From positions 84,767 to 148,766 of the forward strand of contig CAJTCH010000007.1 in assembly GCA_910574715.1 (NCBI GenBank): DNA of 64,000 nucleotides, written 5' to 3'. Each line of letters begins with the position of its first letter. Positions within the stretch are counted from its first letter, which is position 1. Below the pieces are notes generated by a model, which had not been told where the DNA came from, searched no databases, and saw only the letters and a program-made list of their open reading frames with translations. Both the position numbers and the translations under genes were made by a program. This document shows, in pieces, positions 24,254 through 33,046 of this stretch. Source of the stretch: Lachnospiraceae bacterium (GTDB lineage Bacteria; Bacillota; Clostridia; Lachnospirales; Lachnospiraceae).

Positions 24254-24516
24254 TATAGACACCTACCTTTAAGATTCATTACATGATCAAACATTTATAT
24301 ATAATACAACAAGAATATAATAGTGTATTTTCTTCAGTATTACAAGAGTTTTTGTGTAGTCATTACTTCTTATCCCCGGCATTGATGTGAATTGTACTTT
24401 TTTGGTGTGAAAAGGCAGCGGCAGTATTTTATTCCCAAAAACGGTCGTTTTATTCCATTTTATCAATACAAACGGATCACTCTGCCGATATTAACATAAG
24501 AAACTCTTTTGAAAGT

Positions 24517-24537
24517 GAGGAGTATCCTGTGTCTAAA
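24517..24537. repeat. Right copy of the 21-bp direct repeat
   Basis: Identical in all 21 positions to 22533-22553. It contains AGGAG and the kinase start codon GTG at 24529, which shows that the repeat is original host sequence, duplicated by the insertion. Confidence 0.85.
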
Positions 24538-26037
24538 CCGATGGAATTCTATTTTTCTTTTATGCAGTTTGTATTATTTCTGGCTCAGGGATATTATCTG
24601 CAGTATTTTTACGGAAGCTTCCTGGAGTGCAGAGTGAAGGGCCGGTGCGGCGGTCTCATTGCGGCGGTATCCTATACGCTGCTTCGGACTTTGCTTTATG
24701 TGATCTGGCCGGCAGAGTATGAGAGCCGTGCCGTGATCGGGAAGCAGGCGGTGTCGCTCTGTATTCTTGCGGTTCTGGCGCTCTTCTTATATCAGGCGCG
24801 CCATGCGGTCACATGCTTCCTTGCGGTCGCATTCCAGGCTGTGATCGGCGTCAGCGTCTATCTGGCAGTCATATTGATGGACTGGCCGTCAGGCCTGTTA
24901 CTCTCCCTGTGGAACTGGTGTCTGAAGACGGGAACGTTCACGAAGCTTGAGACCTTCCGGCTTCTGTCAGAAATCAGCGTGGCAGGGATGCATTTCCTTC
25001 AGATCATGATAGCGGTTCTGTTGATCCGGGGTTCTCTTAGGCGCATTGTGAGGGATTACCGGGAGAAGGATATTGATATGCCGAGAACGCAGCTTTTGTT
25101 CATCCTGATTCCGGCGTTGTCGGCATTGCTTCTGTGTACCTTGCTGCGGGTGACATTCGTAATAGTGGAAGAGAATTCCCAGGAATTCCTATACCACAGA
25201 TATCCGGTACTGATGGCTGTGCTTCCGGCGATTCTTCTGCTGTCTCTGGCATCGGTCCTGTACGGGGTCAAGTCCATCCAGGATATCCTGAAGCTGAACA
25301 GAGAGAAGAACAGCCGGATCGTTCTGGAGAAACAGGTGGAAGGTCTTAAGGAGCATATCGGAGAGATTGAACGGCTCCATTCCGGGATTCAGAGTATGAA
25401 GCATGATATGAGGAATACTCTGGCTGTCGTTCAGCAATTAGCTTCGGTGAGCGAGGGACAGGGGACAAAGGAGCTTAAAAGATATCTGTCCGAGATCGAT
25501 CAGACTATGGATCAGATGGAGCCTGCATTCCGGACGGGGAATGCGGTTGTGGACGCCCTCCTTAATATGAAATATCACGAGATCATCCGCAGCATACCGG
25601 AGATTGAACTGAATGCTGAGGGGCTGCTCTTTCCGGAGGCGCTGCATATCAGAAGCTATGATATCGGTATGATTCTTGGAAATGCGCTGGACAATGCCAT
25701 GGAAGCCTGCGTGAAGCTTAAGAAGAGAGATGCGTCGGCGAAAACATATATCCGGCTGGCAGCTTTGGTCAGAGGGCAGTTATTGCTTTTGAAGATTGAG
25801 AATAGTTTTGACGGCAGTGTGAGGCGAAAGCCGCAGGCGGAGTTCCCGGTAAGTGATAAGGAAGGCAAGGAGATACATGGGATCGGGATGATGAATATCA
25901 AGAGCGCGGCAGAGAAATACCAGGGGACGGTTGACTGGAAGGTGAAAGGCAGGACATTTATCCTGGCGGTAATGTTACGAAATGATATGATAATGAAGGG
26001 AGAAGAGCAAGATGAAGGCAGTATTGAACACAATTGA
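24529..26037 (+). CDS. AgrC-like sensor histidine kinase
   Basis: This 502-residue kinase starts at GTG 24529 (GAGGAG nine bases upstream). Six or seven membrane helices fill residues 8-250, as in peptide-sensing AgrC/ComD kinases. A helical linker leads to the histidine box (MKHDMRNTLAVVQQL, about 290-305) and a GHKL-type ATPase (LGNALDNAMEACVKL; GIGMMNIKSAAEKYQG). Partner of the LytTR regulator at 21842. No AgrB processing protease or AgrD-type peptide gene is in the window, so the signal is unknown. The last 26 bases overlap the hypothetical gene at 26012. Confidence 0.88.
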   Translation: MSKPMEFYFSFMQFVLFLAQGYYLQYFYGSFLECRVKGRCGGLIAAVSYTLLRTLLYVIWPAEYESRAVIGKQAVSLCILAVLALFLYQARHAVTCFLAVAFQAVIGVSVYLAVILMDWPSGLLLSLWNWCLKTGTFTKLETFRLLSEISVAGMHFLQIMIAVLLIRGSLRRIVRDYREKDIDMPRTQLLFILIPALSALLLCTLLRVTFVIVEENSQEFLYHRYPVLMAVLPAILLLSLASVLYGVKSIQDILKLNREKNSRIVLEKQVEGLKEHIGEIERLHSGIQSMKHDMRNTLAVVQQLASVSEGQGTKELKRYLSEIDQTMDQMEPAFRTGNAVVDALLNMKYHEIIRSIPEIELNAEGLLFPEALHIRSYDIGMILGNALDNAMEACVKLKKRDASAKTYIRLAALVRGQLLLLKIENSFDGSVRRKPQAEFPVSDKEGKEIHGIGMMNIKSAAEKYQGTVDWKVKGRTFILAVMLRNDMIMKGEEQDEGSIEHN

Positions 26038-26830
26038 GGATTTAAGATCCGGACATTTCAAGAATTCATATGGGGTGGAGGGGATGCTGGTTACCGGCAG
26101 ATCGGACTATAAGAAGATCATCGATGTGTCCGATGAGATGAAGGAGCATGTTCTTAAGAATGTGAAGCAGGCATATTATAAGTATAACGGGATGTCGGGA
26201 GATAATGCGGCAGAGGAGAGAGCCTACCAGGGAACCTTGAATGAGTATTACAAGACGCTCGACAGGGAGGACCGGCTGTCTGCGTGCTGGACACTTGGGC
26301 AGTTGGGACTTAAGCTTTCGCAGGAGGTTTCTGATTCGATCAAGGAGAAGGTGCCGGGATGGACTGCCGGGAAGCCGATACCGGAAGGACTGCTTGACGA
26401 GATCTTCGCGGGAGACCGTATTGCAGAGATCATGGCAGAGAAGCCGGGGAATACGGAAGGGAATGCGAAGGATTCAGATCTCCTGAAGGAGAATCAGTTT
26501 GACGAATTGCAGATCGGCGCCGATCAGACGCAGGGTGCGGAGGAAGAGAAGAAGCCCTCAGGCAAGGTTGGATTTAACCAGGGGAAGCGTGCAAGACAGC
26601 TTGCCTCCGCGAAGACGCCGGAGCAGGTGCAGATGGTCATAAGCCTTCTGAAAAAGGATTTATCAGACTGTGAGAATGGTCTTGCCAACGATATGTGCGA
26701 CGAGAATGAGGTCAAGAAGGTCAAGGCGATGCTCGCGAAGGCGAAGGAGCGCATGGGCCAGGTCGCCCAGAATGCGGATGATGAGAAGCAGGAGGGGGAC
26801 AATAGCTTTCTGATCAATATGCTGATGTAA
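26012..26830 (+). CDS. Hypothetical protein coupled to the LytTR system
   Basis: This 272-residue acidic, lysine- and glutamate-rich protein has no signal peptide, membrane helix or known domain. Visible parts: an N-terminal helical region (1-120; YKKIIDVSDEMKEHVLKNVKQ), a low-complexity middle (about 145-190) and a C-terminal charged helical region with KVKAMLAKAKERMGQVAQ. The start ATG lies inside the end of the kinase gene (AAGGGAGAAG in front), which argues for joint translation. The broken LytTR system at 1771-3631 is also followed by uncharacterised soluble proteins, so such a protein may be the regular output or partner of these systems; that is inference. Confidence 0.7.
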   Translation: MKAVLNTIEDLRSGHFKNSYGVEGMLVTGRSDYKKIIDVSDEMKEHVLKNVKQAYYKYNGMSGDNAAEERAYQGTLNEYYKTLDREDRLSACWTLGQLGLKLSQEVSDSIKEKVPGWTAGKPIPEGLLDEIFAGDRIAEIMAEKPGNTEGNAKDSDLLKENQFDELQIGADQTQGAEEEKKPSGKVGFNQGKRARQLASAKTPEQVQMVISLLKKDLSDCENGLANDMCDENEVKKVKAMLAKAKERMGQVAQNADDEKQEGDNSFLINMLM

Positions 26831-26873
26831 AGAGACGATATAGATGCTTGGTATAGATATTTTTAATAAAATA

Positions 26874-26902
26874 TTGACATAATAGAAAAAAATTGTTACA
26901 AT
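26874..26902 (+). promoter_or_regulatory. Strong sigma-A promoter
   Basis: A perfect TTGACA (26874-26879), 17 bases, TACAAT (26897-26902). Transcription should start near 26909 and reach a terminator-like hairpin about 25 bases later, before any gene. Confidence 0.8.
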
Positions 26903-26931
26903 AAAAATATAACAAAATCGTATTCAGAAGC

Positions 26932-26976
26932 AAGGAGTTTGTCGACCTTTCACAAAGGTCGCAGGCTCCTTTTTTG
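26932..26976 (+). terminator. Leader hairpin with T-run (attenuator, or end of a short RNA)
   Basis: An inner stem CGACCTTT / AAAGGTCG (8 perfect pairs, 26943-26961, 3-base loop) and an outer stem AAGGAG / CTCCTT (26932-26937 with 26966-26971) are followed by TTTTTT. It lies directly behind the promoter 26874-26902, so it either ends a transcript of about 65 bases or attenuates the downstream molybdenum hydroxylase gene. It would also end read-through from the kinase operon. Confidence 0.7.
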
Positions 26977-27191
26977 TTACATGGAAGATGCATGCTTAAT
27001 CCTTGCAATCTTGAGCCGGTATTGTTTGGAAAATATAAGAAGAGGAGGGAGGAGACAACTGAACGATGTAAAAAGACAGGCGGTACGGCATGCAAGTAAA
27101 AAGGAGTAGAAATGAAAAGGAGATAAAAAATGGATACGAAAGACAGAAAGAGCATGATCTTGTGTTTGACTTGAACGGAGGGATGCCGCAG

Positions 27192-27311
27192 ATGGCACAG
27201 GCGCTTCCGTTGGCTACACTTTTACAGGTATTCCCGATCCGGATGAAGGGGATCGGCCTGCAGATCGGAGCCGGACTTCCGCTCATCTGGGCGGCGCTCC
27301 GGCATGGGTGA
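27192..27311 (+). CDS. Possible 39-residue hydrophobic peptide
   Basis: ATG 27192 has GGAGGG nine bases upstream and codes for a hydrophobic peptide (MAQALPLATLLQVFP, then a GIGLQIGAGLPLIWAAL helix) that ends 12 bases before the molybdenum hydroxylase start. The frame is open further up, but upstream codons have no ribosome site, and a second ATG at 27130 in another frame stops after 14 codons. It may be a leader peptide or the end of a decayed gene. Unknown function. Confidence 0.3.
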   Translation: MAQALPLATLLQVFPIRMKGIGLQIGAGLPLIWAALRHG

Positions 27312-27323
27312 AAGGAAAGTGCA

Positions 27324-29576
27324 ATGAATAAACGTAAAGATGTTTTAGCAAAAGTAACTGGCAGGGCGGTCTATGCCAATGATATTGAATTGCCGCAGAT
27401 GGTATACGCCAAGGTTGTCCGCAGCACGGTGCCGAATGGAATCATCCGTTCGATCGACTGCAAGGAGGCGTCCCGGATGCCGGGAGTTATACGGATCATT
27501 ACGGCTGAGGATATCCCCGGCATCCCGTCGCTGCCAAGAGAGCGGCCTGTTCTGTGTCTCGGGAGGGTGCGTTATATCGGTGACGGCGTTGCGCTGGTAG
27601 CGGCGGAAAGCCTCTCTGCTGCGGAAGATGCGGCAGAGAGGGTCAGGGTCGAATATGAAGAGCTCCCGGCTCTTCTGGATGCAACGAAGGCATTGGAACC
27701 GGATGCTCCACAGGTTCATGAGACGGGAAATCGTATCGCGAGGTATATTACCCGGCGGGGAGATGCCGAGAAAGCATTGGTCGAGGCTCCGCACGTAATC
27801 AGCCGCAGTTATACGACTCCGCGGGTACAGCATGTGTGTATTGAGACGGAGGCGGCGGTGGCTTCCTATGATCCTGCCACAGGGGAAACGCTGGTGCGCT
27901 GTCCGGTGAACAGTCCGTTTCCCATCAGAAAGGTAGTTGCGGAGACGCTGGGATGTCCGCTTACGGATGTGCGTGTCGTGCTGACGACTATAGGCGCATC
28001 TTTCGGAGGGAAGAATTATGATATTGCAATGGCATCCGCCCGGGCGGCATTGGTAAGCCGCCTGCTGGGACGTCCGTGCAAAGTGGTTTTGAATCGGGAG
28101 GAATCTATTATAGAAGGCACGAAGCGTCACCCGCTTTTTGCAGATTATAAGGTTGGGTTCGATGAAGAGGGCAGATTGCTTGCGATGAAGATCCGGCTGA
28201 CATTGGACGGGGGCGCTTATACCAGTAAGACATTCCCGGTTACCAGCCGTATGGCGATCGAGGCTTCCGGACCTTACCGTGTCCCTGCTATCGATACAGA
28301 AGCAGTAAGCGTATATACGAATCAGGTCTACTCGGATGCGCTGAGGGGATTTGGTTCCCCGCAGGTGGACTTCTGTTCAGAGATGTTGATCGATGAGATA
28401 GCAGGATATCTGGGGAAAGACCCGATTGAGGTCAGGAAGCTGAATATGCTGGAAAATGGAAAACCTTCCGCGTTCGGCCAGATCATGGAGGATGTTACTC
28501 TCCCCGAGTGTCTGGAAGCATTGGAAGATGTGGTGGATTTCCCGGCGCGGCGCGAAAGGATCCGGCAATATAATGAGATGCACAAACGCAGCAAGAAGGG
28601 GTTAGGAATATCGCTGCTTCACAGAGGAGAATCCTTCGGGGCGGCAGGCCAGGGGATCGATACCGCCAGCGGAATGGTTTCTATTTAGACGGATGGAAGC
28701 GTATCGGTCTGTTCCAGTATCGCGGAGGTAGGCCAGGGAGGCAGTACAATGGTGGTGCAGATCGTTCACGAGGCTTTGGGAATCCCCCATGAAAAGATCC
28801 GTTACAGCGGAGTGGACACGACCTTCCTTACAGATGCGGGACCGACGGTGGCAACCCGGGGAACGGTGTTCTCCGGCGGTGCGATCTACCGGGCGGCAGA
28901 TGAATTGCGCGGGAAACTGATCACTTATGCGGAGAAGTATCTGCATACCCGGGAAGTAGAGTTTAAGGACAATAAGATCATTGCGGCCGGTCAGCCGGAC
29001 AATGAAGTTTCGCTTCAGCAGGTGATCGGCGATGTGTTCGCAGCGAGCGATCATCTGAATGCCCTTGGATATTATGCGGCCCCGCCCCTGGAATATGATA
29101 AGAGCTGCGGTGTCGGCGACGCATATCTCTCCTATGTATACGGGGCTGCGGCTGCGGAGGTAACGGTGGATACGCGGACAGGATTCGTAAGCGTCGATGA
29201 ATTCTTCGCTGTGCACGACGTAGGACATGCCTTTGACAAGGCGGAAGCAGAAGGGCAGATCCGGGGCGGTGTGAGCATGGGGGTAGGTTATGCCGTTATG
29301 GAAGAGGTGGAGCTTCATAAAGGACAGATCATGAATCGTAATCTGGACGGTTATCTGATCCCTACATCACTTGACATGCCGAAGACGACGCCGATCGTAT
29401 TGGAGATTCCGGGAAGATATGGACCGCTTGGTGCAAAGGGGCTGGGAGAACCGGCGACCTGTGCGGTTGCGCCTGCGATCGTGAACGCGATCGCGGACGC
29501 AACGGGACGCAGAATCAGGAACCTGCCTGCGAATCTGGAGCAGGTGGCGTTAGGACACAGTATCAAAAAACGGTAA
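27324..29576 (+). pseudogene. Molybdenum hydroxylase large subunit (xanthine dehydrogenase XdhA type) with an in-frame amber stop
   Basis: The frame runs 750 codons, the usual length for the molybdopterin-binding subunit of xanthine dehydrogenase-type enzymes. Visible: the N-terminal 'hammerhead' domain (KVTGRAVYANDIELPQMVYAKVVRS), GASFGGKNYD, ALRGFGSPQ, VGQGGSTMVVQI, and the active-site Glu in GAKGLGEPATCA. Codon 455 (28686-28688) is TAG, in the stretch MVSI-stop-TDGSVSVCSS, where relatives have Gln or another residue; CAG to TAG would do. Everything beyond is intact in the same frame. The FAD and iron-sulfur subunits are not adjacent, so the enzyme would be an orphan or work with subunits elsewhere. 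Either a fresh pseudogene, or an error in the sequence. Confidence 0.85.
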
Positions 29577-29593
29577 TTTGCGGGATAGAAATG

Positions 29594-29635
29594 CCCTGTG
29601 CGGTTTGGAACAAGGAACTGCACAGGGTATATTTT
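29594..29635 (+). terminator. Intrinsic terminator after the molybdenum hydroxylase gene
   Basis: CCCTGTGCGGTT (29594-29605) pairs with AACTGCACAGGG (29616-29627), followed by TATATTTT. It starts 17 bases after the stop. Confidence 0.7.
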
Positions 29636-29640
29636 GATGA

Positions 29641-29669
29641 TTGTTTTTGGAAAATATGTATAGTACAAT
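29641..29669 (+). promoter_or_regulatory. Promoter of addBA
   Basis: TTGTTT (29641-29646), 17 bases, TACAAT (29664-29669), with the addB ATG 32 bases further on. It begins just after the preceding terminator. Confidence 0.6.
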
Positions 29670-29701
29670 AAAACAATACCATGAAATGAGGAGGAAAGCA
29701 T

Positions 29702-32700
29702 ATGTCCCTGCAATTCATATTCGGGCCGTCAGGCTCCGGCAAATCATATCACCTGTATCATCATATCATCGAGGAATCTATGCGCTGCCCGAAGCAGAAT
29801 TACATCGTCCTTGTGCCCGAGCAGTTTACCATGCAGACGCAGAAGGACCTGGTTACCATGCATCCAAGGAAAGGGATCATGAACATCGACGTCCTAAGCT
29901 TTGCAAGGCTCGCTTACCGCGTATTCGAAGAGATCGGCGGGGAGATGCTTCCCGTACTTGACGATGAGGGGAAGAATCTGATCCTTCGCAAGCTTGCGGG
30001 GGATTACGAGGATGAGCTGTGTATCCTGAAGGGGAATATGAAGAAGCTTGGCTATATCAGCGAGGTCAAGTCCGTCATCTCCGAATTCACCCAGTATGAT
30101 ATCGGGCAGGAGGAGTTAGAGAAGGTGATGGAGACCATCGGCGAGGATTCCAGGCTGTACTACAAATTAAAGGATATCGGGGTCCTGTACCGGGGATTTA
30201 CGGAGTATCTTGAGAAGAAATATATCACGAAGGAGGAACTTCTGGATGTATTGAACCGTATGGTGGGGCAGTCGGAAATTTTGGGGAACAGCACCGTTGT
30301 TCTGGACGGGTTTACAGGCTTTACGCCGGTGCAGAACCGGTTGATTCTTAAGCTTATGCGAAGATGCCGCAAGGTTATGGTGACGGTGACTATGGATGAG
30401 AGGGAGAATCCGTATGTGTACCGCCACCCATATCAGTTATTTGCGCTCAGCAAGCATATGGTGACTACACTGGTTTCTCTGGCGAGAGAGAGCCGAATTG
30501 AGATAGAAGAACCGATCTGCAGATACGAAGAGCCGGTATATCGGTTCAGCGGTAACGAAGCGCTTGCGTTCTTGGAGAAGAACCTGTTCCGCTACGGAGC
30601 CGGAACATTTGACAAGGAAACAGACGCGTTGAGCATCCACGCCGCCAGGAATCCCAGGGAGGAAGCGCTGGCCGCGGCGGGGGAGATCCGGCGTCTGGTG
30701 CGCGAAGAGGGGATGCGTTACCGGGAGATCGGCGTGATCGTAAGCAATATGGATGTGTACGGAGATTATCTTGAGCGGGCGTTTGATCTGTATGAGATAC
30801 CGGCATTCATGGATCACAAGAGGAGTGTGCTTTTGAATTCCTTCGTAGAATATATCCGGAGCCTTCTCAATATGGCAGAGCAGAACTTCACCTATGAGAG
30901 TGTGTTCCGTTTCCTTCGGACGAATCTTGCCGGCTTTACCTTCGAAGAAGTGGATGAACTGGAGAATTATGTCCTGGGCCTTGGCATCAAGGGATATAAG
31001 AGATGGCAGGAGAGATGGGTACGTCTCATTAAGGGTATGAGTGCGAAGGATCTGGAGCGCATGAATCATTTCCGGGTATTGCTGGTGGAGAAGGCAGATC
31101 CGCTGATGTTCGTGCTAAAGCAGAGGCAGAAGACGGTCAGGGATATTACGCTTGCAGTATATGAGTTCATGGTCAGAGAGGAGCTTCAGGTAAGGCTTAA
31201 GAGGCAGGAAGAAGAATTCCAGGCGATGGGGGAGCTTGCCCTTGCCAAAGAATATGCTCAGGTGTACCGGATTGTTGTGGAGTTATTCGATAAGTTTGTG
31301 GAGCTTCTGGGAGATGAGCGGGTTGGTCTTGAGGAATACTGCCGCCTTCTGGACGCGGGGCTTGAGGAGGCGCGGGTGGGCGTGATCCCGCCGGGGACAG
31401 ATCAGGTGGTAGCTGGAGATGTGGAGCGGACCAGGCTTAAGGACATCCGTGCGTTATTCTTTCTTGGAGCCAATGATTCGCAGCTTCCGGGGGCGCTGCT
31501 TCGCACAGGATTGCTGTCCGAGCGGGACCGGGAGCATTTCCAGAAGGAGAAGCTGGCGCTGGCGCCGGGCGGGAAGGAGAGAGCGTATATCCAGAAATTC
31601 TACCTCTATTCGAACCTGACCAAACCCTCGGAGAAGGTTAAGATCTACTATAGTAAGGTGTCCGCGGAGGGCAAGAGCATCCGTCCGGCATATCTGATAC
31701 AGGATTTAAGGAGGATGTATCCGCTGCTTTCTGTTGTGGACGAGGAGGAGAAGACGCTTAAGGAGCGGGAGCTGACAGAGAAGATGGGGCTTGAGTATCT
31801 GATCCAGGGGCTCAGAAGTCTTGATAACGGCATGGATGATGTGTGGAAGGAGCTGTATAGCTGGTATAAGAAGAGCGGAAATTGGAAGGAGAAGGTGGAA
31901 GAGCTGCTTGCGGCAGGGTATTACCGCCGGCCGGCGGATGGTCTGACCCAGGCTGTGGCAAGGAGGCTCTACGGGGAGGATTTTGAGGACAGTATTACTA
32001 GGATGGAGCGGTTTGCGGTCTGTGCGTTTGCACATTTCCTGACGTACGGCCTTGGGCTCAGAGAGAGGCAGCAGTATGAGTTTCAGGCGGTGGATCTGGG
32101 TAACGTGTGTCACAGCGCCCTGGAGAAATATGCGAAGAAGCTTGAGAAGGACGGCCTTGACTGGACGGTTGTCTCGGAGGATGCCAGAAGGCAGTATATA
32201 GAAGAGAGCGTGGAGGAAGCCGTCACGGATTACGGGAATGCGATCCTCTATAGTTCTGCCCGGGATGAATATCTGATCGTTCGTATGAAACGGATGCTTG
32301 AGCGGACGGTGTGGGCGCTGACTAAGCAGCTTGAGGCGGGGGATTTCCGTCCGTCTGCCAATGAGATCCGTTTCGCGAACGGGAAGATCGACCGGATCGA
32401 TACTTATGAAGAGGGGGAGAAGGTCTACGTGAAGGTGGTGGACTATAAGACTGGGAGTAAGGCTTTCGATGTGGTCTCCTTGTATCATGGACTGCAGCTG
32501 CAGTTGATGGTTTATATGGATGCGGCAGTCAGCCTTGAGGAGCAGCTTTATCCTGACCGTGAGGTGGTTCCGGCAGGAGTGTTCTATTATCGGATCCACG
32601 ATCCGTTGGTGGATAAGAAGAAGGAAGGGGGGGAAGAGGAAGCCATCTTGAAGGAGCTTAAACCGGACGGGCTGATCAATCTTAAGGACGATGTGCTCCT

Positions 32701-33046
32701 GCATATGGATCGCTGCCAGAGCGGGGAGTCTCTTGCGGTTCCGATCAAATATAATAAGAACGGTAGCCTTGCCAAGAACTCGAAGGCAGTACCAGAGGAG
32801 GAGTTTCAGCTAATGATGCGGCATGCGGCAAGGAAGGTTAAGGAAGCACATCGGGGAATTCTTGAGGGGAGGACGGAAGTTTCCCCTTACCGGAAGGGGC
32901 AGGAGACGGGCTGTGATTACTGTCAGTACCGGCATATCTGCGGATTTGATATGAAGATTCCGGGATATGAATACCGGGATATCGGGAAGATGAGCAAGGA
33001 AGAAGCGGTTGCGGCAATGATGGCAGAAGAGGGGAGGAGTAAGTGA
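29702..33046 (+). CDS. addB: ATP-dependent helicase/nuclease subunit B
   Basis: This 1114-residue subunit of the AddAB complex resects double-strand DNA ends for recombination repair and degrades linear foreign DNA. Walker A is at the N-terminus (FGPSGSGKSYHLYHH, residues 6-20). The C-terminal RecB-like nuclease shows H in GNVCHSALEKYAKK, D in GKIDRID, and D-Y-K in VVDYKTGSKAFD. The iron-sulfur cluster cysteines are present: one before the nuclease (FAVCAFAHF) and three after it (CDYCQYRHIC). Start ATG 29702 has GAGGAGG upstream. The stop codon overlaps the addA start by 4 bp. Confidence 0.95.
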   Translation: MSLQFIFGPSGSGKSYHLYHHIIEESMRCPKQNYIVLVPEQFTMQTQKDLVTMHPRKGIMNIDVLSFARLAYRVFEEIGGEMLPVLDDEGKNLILRKLAGDYEDELCILKGNMKKLGYISEVKSVISEFTQYDIGQEELEKVMETIGEDSRLYYKLKDIGVLYRGFTEYLEKKYITKEELLDVLNRMVGQSEILGNSTVVLDGFTGFTPVQNRLILKLMRRCRKVMVTVTMDERENPYVYRHPYQLFALSKHMVTTLVSLARESRIEIEEPICRYEEPVYRFSGNEALAFLEKNLFRYGAGTFDKETDALSIHAARNPREEALAAAGEIRRLVREEGMRYREIGVIVSNMDVYGDYLERAFDLYEIPAFMDHKRSVLLNSFVEYIRSLLNMAEQNFTYESVFRFLRTNLAGFTFEEVDELENYVLGLGIKGYKRWQERWVRLIKGMSAKDLERMNHFRVLLVEKADPLMFVLKQRQKTVRDITLAVYEFMVREELQVRLKRQEEEFQAMGELALAKEYAQVYRIVVELFDKFVELLGDERVGLEEYCRLLDAGLEEARVGVIPPGTDQVVAGDVERTRLKDIRALFFLGANDSQLPGALLRTGLLSERDREHFQKEKLALAPGGKERAYIQKFYLYSNLTKPSEKVKIYYSKVSAEGKSIRPAYLIQDLRRMYPLLSVVDEEEKTLKERELTEKMGLEYLIQGLRSLDNGMDDVWKELYSWYKKSGNWKEKVEELLAAGYYRRPADGLTQAVARRLYGEDFEDSITRMERFAVCAFAHFLTYGLGLRERQQYEFQAVDLGNVCHSALEKYAKKLEKDGLDWTVVSEDARRQYIEESVEEAVTDYGNAILYSSARDEYLIVRMKRMLERTVWALTKQLEAGDFRPSANEIRFANGKIDRIDTYEEGEKVYVKVVDYKTGSKAFDVVSLYHGLQLQLMVYMDAAVSLEEQLYPDREVVPAGVFYYRIHDPLVDKKKEGGEEEAILKELKPDGLINLKDDVLLHMDRCQSGESLAVPIKYNKNGSLAKNSKAVPEEEFQLMMRHAARKVKEAHRGILEGRTEVSPYRKGQETGCDYCQYRHICGFDMKIPGYEYRDIGKMSKEEAVAAMMAEEGRSK

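Larger units (their letters stand above)
22533..24537. mobile_element. Two-kilobase inserted module carrying a single AIPR defence gene
   Basis: Removing one repeat copy and the 1,963 bases between the copies recreates a regulator-kinase junction with an 8-bp gene overlap, as is usual for such pairs. The insert is clearly more AT-rich than its surroundings, holds one gene on the opposite strand and no integrase or transposase. I see no terminal inverted repeats. The mechanism is open: an integrase supplied in trans, or recombination between short repeats. Confidence 0.7.

Noticed and set aside
24430..24475. Possible second LytTR operator before the intact kinase (minus-strand CCGTTT twice)
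   Set aside because: The two CCGTTT words are 31 bases apart instead of 21 and lie inside the AIPR insert, so the geometry does not fit.
27345..28130. 261-codon minus-strand frame inside the molybdenum hydroxylase gene
   Set aside because: Mirror frame of a conserved enzyme; Arg/His/Cys-rich and without homologous features.
31706..32704. 332-codon minus-strand frame within addB
   Set aside because: Shadow of AddB; the plus-strand protein has all expected motifs across this region.
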